Origin: Lysobacterales bacterium
Lineage (GTDB): Bacteria > Pseudomonadota > Gammaproteobacteria > Xanthomonadales > UBA2363
Direction: 5' to 3'
DNA length: 64,000 bases
NCBI GenBank assembly: GCA_019634735.1
Contig: JAHCAT010000003.1
Coordinates: 186,001-250,000, forward strand
Shown: in pieces, positions 59,350-64,000 of the stretch
How positions within the stretch are numbered: the first letter of the stretch is position 1
How the letters are laid out: each line of letters begins with the position of its first letter
Position numbers and translations under genes: made by a program
The notes under the pieces: model-generated
Seen by the model: the letters and a program-made list of their open reading frames with translations, nothing else
Databases searched by the model: none
Told to the model about the DNA's origin: nothing

Positions 59350-60735
59350 ATGAACCCGAATCGCAGTGGCACTCCGAAACGACTGGCCTTGGCCGCCACG
59401 CTGAGCACTGTGCTCGCGGGCGGAGGCGCCTGGGCCCAGACCGACCGAGAGCGCGACCTGGAGGCGCGTGTCGCGCAACTGGAGTCCATGGTGCAGCAGT
59501 TGCTGTCCCAGCAACAGAGCCTGCAAGGGGAGCAGGAGGCTGTGCGCAGCGAGCAGCAGGTCCAGGCTGCGCGGCTCGACCGGCTGCCGGCGGCCCCCGA
59601 AGGCGCACAGCCGGTGCAGGCCACCACGATCGTGCCCGGCTCGACGCCGCGGGCCAACTTCACGTTCGGCGGCTTCATCAAGCTCGACGCGATGCTCACC
59701 GACACCAACGACGGGCAGATCGCGGATGGCAGCGCGGGTCGCCTGTTCTATCTTCCCCAGGCCATCCCGGTGGGCGGTCAGGGCGACAGCAACCCCTACC
59801 TCGATGTCCATGCGCAGTTCTCGCGCATTTGGTTCGCCGCGGACACGACGCTCGACTCGGGCGACAAGCTGCGTGGCTACCTGGAGTTCGACCTGTTCGG
59901 CGGTGCGCTTGGCAACGAGGCGGCGACCAACACCTACGGTGTCACCGTCCGTCACGCGTTCGCCACCTGGCGCAGCTGGCTGGCCGGTCAGACCTGGTCC
60001 AACTTCCAGGACGTGGCGGCCCTGCCGGATGCAGTCGACTTCGTCGGGCCCACTGACGCCACCACCTTCGTACGGCAGTCGCAGTTGCGCTACACGAAGG
60101 GGCCATGGTCGTTCTCGTTCGAGAATCCGGAGACCGTGCTGACGCCCTACCAGGGCAATGCGACTCGGCTGCTCACCGGCGACAACGTGCTGCCCGACTT
60201 CACCGCCCGCTACCAGATGCGTGGCAGCTGGGGACACTTCAGCGCAGCCGCCCTGCTGCGCTCGCTCCGCTACGAGAATCCCGCGGCCGGCATCGACGAC
60301 AGTGCGCCGGGTTACGGCATCAGCGTTTCGGGCCGCTACAACCTGGGCACCAGCGACAATCTCCGTTACATGATAACGGGCGGGCGCGGAATCAACCGCT
60401 ACATCGGGCTATCCGCCACCACGGATGCCGTGATCGACCAGAATGGTCAGCTCGAGCCCATCGACAGCCTCGCCGGCTTTGTTGCATGGCAGCATGTGTT
60501 CAACCCGAAGTTCCGCAGCAACGTTTTCTACTCGCGCGCGGAGTACGACAACGATGCGAACCTCACCGGTCTGGGCATCACCAAGCGCCTTGAGAGCTGG
60601 CATGCCAACCTGATCTGGACCATCCTGCCCAGGCTGGATCTGGGCATCGAGGGGATCTGGGGCAAGCGCACGCTCGAACGCGGCGATTCAGGCGAGTTGA
60701 ATCGCCTGCATTTCCACGCCCGCTACAGCTTCTAG
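59350..60735 (+). CDS. DcaP-like outer membrane porin
   Basis: A 461-residue outer membrane protein. The start at 59350 follows GGGGAGGA and opens a signal peptide ending in GGGAWAQ. The mature N terminus is a short coiled coil (about 30-70, rich in Gln, Glu and Leu) before a beta barrel that starts near ANFTFGGFIKLDAM and ends in HFHARYSF. This is the layout of DcaP-like porins, which admit dicarboxylates and other small acids. Its place between acs and an acetate-type symporter suggests a role in acid uptake; this is inference. Confidence 0.82.
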   Translation: MNPNRSGTPKRLALAATLSTVLAGGGAWAQTDRERDLEARVAQLESMVQQLLSQQQSLQGEQEAVRSEQQVQAARLDRLPAAPEGAQPVQATTIVPGSTPRANFTFGGFIKLDAMLTDTNDGQIADGSAGRLFYLPQAIPVGGQGDSNPYLDVHAQFSRIWFAADTTLDSGDKLRGYLEFDLFGGALGNEAATNTYGVTVRHAFATWRSWLAGQTWSNFQDVAALPDAVDFVGPTDATTFVRQSQLRYTKGPWSFSFENPETVLTPYQGNATRLLTGDNVLPDFTARYQMRGSWGHFSAAALLRSLRYENPAAGIDDSAPGYGISVSGRYNLGTSDNLRYMITGGRGINRYIGLSATTDAVIDQNGQLEPIDSLAGFVAWQHVFNPKFRSNVFYSRAEYDNDANLTGLGITKRLESWHANLIWTILPRLDLGIEGIWGKRTLERGDSGELNRLHFHARYSF

Positions 60736-60747
60736 GGGGAAGGCCGA

Positions 60748-60777
60748 CGGCTGGCGATGCGGATGCATCGCCAGCCG
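60748..60777 (+). terminator. Stem-loop after the porin gene
   Basis: A perfect 12-bp stem, CGGCTGGCGATG with CATCGCCAGCCG, has a 6-base loop and starts 12 bases after the porin stop. The rest of 60736-60941 shows nothing clear. Confidence 0.55.
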
Positions 60778-60941
60778 GTTGCCAAGAGGGCGTACCCTCC
60801 CGCCCCGCCATCTCCCCATCCCCCTCTGCCCCAGTCCCTACGCCGCGACCCGGGGGCGGCCCCTCACTCGTCAGGGGGGTCTGTGATCCGGATCGCGTTT
60901 GCGACACACTGGGAGCCAGCAGGTGAGCTGGGAGGGCTCCT

Positions 60942-61472
60942 ATGGCATTGGCACCGGGTACCGTGCTCGGCAAGACCGAACTTGGCCGGGAGGCCATGCA
61001 GCGACGGACCTTGCCGCTCACGCCGCGACAGCGCGCGATTCTGATCTCGATCAACGGCAGGCTGACGGTCGGCGAGTTGTGCAAGCGTTTCGGTGCGGGC
61101 GGTGCCGAGGCCCAGATCGCCGAGCTGATCGATGACCTGGCCACCAGGGGACTGGTCGAGTCGCTGGGCCAGGGCGCGCAATCCTCGGCAGCGGCGGCGA
61201 CAGCGGCTTCCCCCGCGGCCACGGGCCTGCCGGCGGCTGGGGGGCTTGCCGGGGGTGCGGACTGGCGCGAGCTGAGGGTCCGGGCCAGTCAACTCCTGCA
61301 CGACTTCATGGGGCCGGATGCCGACATGCTGACGATGCGGCTGGAGAGCGCCCCGAACGAGCAGGAATTCATGACCCAACTGCAACGCGCCTTCGACCTG
61401 GTGGCTGCCATGCACGGACCGGGCGCGGCGGAACGGATGCGCAACCGTATGATGCAAGCCGATCAGGGCTGA
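60942..61472 (+). CDS. Unknown protein in the acetate cluster
   Basis: A 176-residue cytoplasmic protein with no family I can name. The N terminus has KTELGREAMQRRTLPLTPRQRAILI and INGRLTVGELCKRFG, which looks like a winged-helix fold with a VLLLIDG-like strand. An alanine/glycine linker (about 83-108) leads to a helical C-terminal part (about 110-170). GGGAGGG precedes the ATG. It has no candidate CrbR site of its own. Its TGA stop begins repeat family C copy 3. Confidence 0.6.
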   Translation: MALAPGTVLGKTELGREAMQRRTLPLTPRQRAILISINGRLTVGELCKRFGAGGAEAQIAELIDDLATRGLVESLGQGAQSSAAAATAASPAATGLPAAGGLAGGADWRELRVRASQLLHDFMGPDADMLTMRLESAPNEQEFMTQLQRAFDLVAAMHGPGAAERMRNRMMQADQG

Positions 61473-61625
61473 CCTGGCTAACCCATGCGGCCGCCACTGC
61501 GGTCGCCGGTCTTCGCGCCATGGTGCGGACCGCCCCCGTTGGCCTGTTCGACGTGGCGTCGGCTGCGCCTTCACCGTCCAACGGTCCGCCGCCCGCATCA
61601 CGAAGCGATCTCGACGGCCTGGCTG
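61470..61625 (+). repeat. Intergenic repeat family C, copy 3
   Basis: About 155 bp starting at the stop codon of the preceding gene (TGACCTGG, as in copy 1). The core 61496-61620 is the same length as 37688-37812 and matches most positions. It lacks the tail shared by copies 1 and 2. The whole interval 61473-62128 (656 bp) holds this repeat, a candidate CrbR site at 61908 and no credible gene. Confidence 0.72.
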
Positions 61626-61907
61626 CGCGCACACAGGACATGCCCGGGCCGGCCCAGACCGTCCAGGCGGGTACTGACGGTGGCGCACACTGGTGCGGCA
61701 ACCGCAAGCTGCGGGGTGCCGGCATGCTCGTCCTGGCCGCGGCAGCAGAGTCCGGACGGCTGGACCGTCTCCGGGGGTTTGCCCGCAACGCCATGACCCT
61801 TTTGGGACCCCGGCCTGTCTGGCGGTGGCGATCCGGTTGCGAGGGTGAGCCGAGCATCGACCCCGTCGGGCGGGCATGCCGGATCCAGGCGCCCATGCTG
61901 GCCTGAC

Positions 61908-61925
61908 GCGACCAAAGTCGAATTG
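61908..61925 (+). promoter_or_regulatory. Candidate CrbR operator upstream of the symporter pair
   Basis: GCGACCAAAGTCGAATTG has the palindromic core CGACCAAAGTCG. It lies about 205 bases before the small-subunit ATG, so a long leader or a promoter close to the site is expected. Confidence 0.5.
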
Positions 61926-62128
61926 TCGGCCCCGTGCCCGCGCGCGATCCTCGAACGCGCGCCAGTCCGGCCCCAGTTCGCCGGCGCGCCGATGGCTGCC
62001 TGACGCATCCGTCGAATCCGGCACGAGGGAGGCCAGCGGCCAGCCATGGGCAGCACACTTGTATCCACGTCGCCCGTTGTCCGGACGGGCGATCCCGGGG
62101 CGATCCATCGCAGGGAGGAGCACCTCAC

Positions 62129-62380
62129 ATGACCACCAACTTCGCCGAACACTGGCGTCAGACGCGCAACCTGATGCTCGGCCATCTGGTCGTCTGGTTC
62201 ATCTTTTCGTTCGTGATCCACTGGTTCGCGACCGACTTGAACCGGATCAGCTTCTTTGGCTGGCCTCTGGGCTACTACTTCGCCGCGCAAGGCTCGTTGA
62301 TCGTCTTCGTCGTGCAACTGTTCCTGTTCAACAGGCAGCAGCACGCGATCGATGTGAAGCATGGCGTTCAGGAAGACTAG
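62129..62380 (+). CDS. DUF4212 small subunit of a sodium/substrate symporter
   Basis: An 83-residue membrane protein with two helices (about 15-38 and 46-70). HWRQTRNLMLGHLVVWFI and FFGWPLGYYFAAQGS are typical of DUF4212 proteins, which always precede a VC_2705-type symporter. The start has GGGAGGAG about 9 bases upstream; longer frames lack support. It probably forms part of a two-subunit acetate/small-acid transporter with the next gene. Confidence 0.9.
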   Translation: MTTNFAEHWRQTRNLMLGHLVVWFIFSFVIHWFATDLNRISFFGWPLGYYFAAQGSLIVFVVQLFLFNRQQHAIDVKHGVQED

Positions 62381-62392
62381 CAGGAGACCGTC

Positions 62393-64000
62393 ATGGCTAT
62401 GCAATGGGAAGGGAAATCCTTTATCGAGAATCTGCCCAAGATCTACGGGGTCTACACGGGCGGGTTCCTGCTGTTCTTCGGACTGATGGCGCTTGGCGAG
62501 CGCATGGGCATGAGTGCCAGCGCGATCGGCATCTCGTTCGTGGCGTTCACCGTGGCCATCTACGCCTTCATCGGCATCCTGTCGCGAACGATGGCGGTCG
62601 AGGCGTACTACGTCGCCGGCCGCAGCGTGCCGCCCGTCTTCAACGGCATGGCGACGGCTGCGGACTGGATGTCCGGTGCCTCGTTCGTGGCGATGGCCGG
62701 CGGCGTGTTCATGGCCGGCTACCCCTATCTGGCCTTCGTGGTGGGCTGGACAGGCGGATACATCCTGGTCGCGACGCTGATGGCGCCGTACCTGCGCAAA
62801 TTCGGCTGCTACACCGTGCCGGACTTCATCGGTACCCGGTACGGGGGCAAGCTGACGCGGTTCTGCGCCATCGTCGTGCTGATCGTGGCGTCGTTCACCT
62901 ACGTAACCGCGCAGATCACCGCAACGGGAACCATCGCCGCGCGCGCATTCCTGATCCCGTTCGAGGTGGGCGTGTGGTTCGGTCTGCTGGGCATCCTTGT
63001 TTGTTCCATGCTCGGCGGCATGCGCGCCGTGACCTGGACCCAGGTCGCGCAGTACATCGTGCTGATCATCGCCTACCTGTTGCCGATCGTCTGGATGTCG
63101 GGTGTACAGGGCTTCGGCTGGTTCCCGCAGTTCCAGTACGGCCCGGCGGTGGCGCGCATCACGGAGCTCGAGCCGCTGCTCGGCGTCGGCGCGAGGGCGG
63201 CCGAAGCGGTGCCGGGCCTGGGCGTGCTGACCACTCTGCACGCTGCACCCCGCGAGGGCGCGCTTGCGGCCTGGCAGTTCGCCACCCTGGCCTTCTGCAT
63301 GATGGTCGGCACGGCTTCGCTTCCGCACATCCTGATGCGCTACTTCACCACGCCTTCGGTGAAGGCGGCGCGCAACTCGGTGGCGTGGTCCCTGTTCTTC
63401 ATCTTCCTGCTCTACTTCTCCGCGCCCGCCCTGGCGACGCTGAGCAAGCTGTCCCTGTTCGACCCGAACCTGGCGACCTCGATCTTCGGCAAGGCGATCG
63501 CCGACGTGCAGTCACTGGCCTGGGTGCAGAACTGGAGCGAGATCGGCCTGCTGGCCATCCGAGATTCCAACGCGGACGGCATCCTGCAGGTCAACGAGTT
63601 CTTCCTGAACCCGGACATCATCGTCCTGGCGACGCCGGAATTCGCCGGTCTTCCCTACGTGATCTCGGGCCTGGTCGCCGCCGGCGGCATGGCGGCTGCG
63701 ATGTCGACGGCCGATGGCCTGCTGCTGGCCATGGCCAACGCGCTTTCGCACGATCTGTACTACAAGATCATCGATCCCAAGGCCGAGACCCGCAAGCGTC
63801 TGATGACGGCGCGCGTCCTGCTGCTGGTTATCGGTGCCGCCGGTGCGGCGGTGGCGAGCATGAAGCTGACCGGCATCCTCGGCGCCGTCGCCTGGGCCTT
63901 CTGCTTTGCGATGTCGGGCTTGTTCGCGCCCTTGGTGCTCGGGGTCTGGTGGAAGCGGGCGAACCGGGCCGGCGCCGTCGCCGGCATGGTGGTCGGTCTG
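62393..64000 (+). CDS. Sodium:solute symporter, VC_2705/ActP-like (cut by window edge)
   Basis: The frame starts at ATG 62393, 13 bp after the DUF4212 gene, and runs open to the window end, giving 536 residues. EAYYVAGRSVPPVFNGMATAADWMSGASF is the opening signature of the symporter family, and GLVAAGGMAAAMSTADGLLLAMANALSHDLYY is a late family signature. Related ActP proteins import acetate with sodium or protons. The last membrane helices and stop lie outside. An upstream CrbR-like site and the neighbouring acs suggest acetate as substrate. Confidence 0.9.
   Translation, partial: MAMQWEGKSFIENLPKIYGVYTGGFLLFFGLMALGERMGMSASAIGISFVAFTVAIYAFIGILSRTMAVEAYYVAGRSVPPVFNGMATAADWMSGASFVAMAGGVFMAGYPYLAFVVGWTGGYILVATLMAPYLRKFGCYTVPDFIGTRYGGKLTRFCAIVVLIVASFTYVTAQITATGTIAARAFLIPFEVGVWFGLLGILVCSMLGGMRAVTWTQVAQYIVLIIAYLLPIVWMSGVQGFGWFPQFQYGPAVARITELEPLLGVGARAAEAVPGLGVLTTLHAAPREGALAAWQFATLAFCMMVGTASLPHILMRYFTTPSVKAARNSVAWSLFFIFLLYFSAPALATLSKLSLFDPNLATSIFGKAIADVQSLAWVQNWSEIGLLAIRDSNADGILQVNEFFLNPDIIVLATPEFAGLPYVISGLVAAGGMAAAMSTADGLLLAMANALSHDLYYKIIDPKAETRKRLMTARVLLLVIGAAGAAVASMKLTGILGAVAWAFCFAMSGLFAPLVLGVWWKRANRAGAVAGMVVGL

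Noticed and set aside
61485..61906. Short plus-strand frames in the gap before the DUF4212 gene
   Set aside because: They lie in the repeat and leader, have no ribosome binding site or recognisable protein, and carry the same sequence as non-coding copies of the repeat.

Overview
The window is high-GC, densely coded chromosomal DNA of a gammaproteobacterium, most likely Xanthomonadales/Lysobacterales or a close relative. The main clues are a regulatory PTS cluster with HPr kinase (hpf-hprK-rapZ-EIIA-HPr-ptsI), the pheA-hisC-aroA-cmk-rpsA-ihfB-lapB block running into surface-polysaccharide genes, small intergenic palindromic repeats, and no integrated phage or IS element. This placement is an inference from gene order and protein character; no rRNA or tRNA gene is present to test it.

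Layout. 1-3.4 kb: a GntP-type permease, cut by the window edge, divergent from a TonB-dependent receptor. 3.5-8.2 kb (minus strand): the PTS regulatory operon. 8.4-10.3 kb: Hsp20, a CbpA-like DnaJ and an Rnk-type factor. 10.5-13.7 kb: a YhdH/AcuI-type reductase, dihydrolipoamide dehydrogenase, a small lipoprotein and a palindromic repeat. 13.7-18.5 kb: Smr protein, surE-pcm-nlpD-alkB, queF. 18.5-20.1 kb: an MCE protein and auxiliary lipoprotein without their ABC ATPase and permease. 20.2-28 kb: serA-pheA-hisC-aroA-cmk, then rpsA and ihfB. 28.2-34.4 kb: lapB, a WecA-like transferase, a CapD-like epimerase/dehydratase, galU, csaA and tcdA, mostly with overlapping ends. 34.4-44.7 kb: an S9 peptidase, glutathione peroxidase, N-formylglutamate amidohydrolase divergent from a PGM1-type peptide ligase, ferredoxin reductase, TatD, a membrane-anchored glutamate-synthase-like protein and a phosphoribosyltransferase. 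45-51.1 kb: DUF1501/DUF1800 exported proteins, a cupredoxin, a composite repeat region, a cupin and a transglutaminase. 51.4-52.6 kb: purT.

52.8-64 kb is a coherent acetate module. It holds a symporter-histidine kinase hybrid (CrbS type), a LuxR-family regulator (CrbR type), acetyl-CoA synthetase, a DcaP-like porin, a small unknown protein, and a DUF4212 plus sodium:solute symporter pair cut by the right edge. A shared motif around GACCAAAGTC lies upstream of acs, the porin and the symporter pair, and may be the regulator's binding site.

The least explained material is in the intergenic DNA. One ~160-bp element with terminal inverted repeats and a covarying internal hairpin occurs twice, in opposite orientations. 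A second ~125-180-bp family occurs three times, each copy starting at the stop codon of a plus-strand gene. A third inverted-repeat element sits directly beside one copy of the first. Several of these touch or supply the ends of coding sequences.
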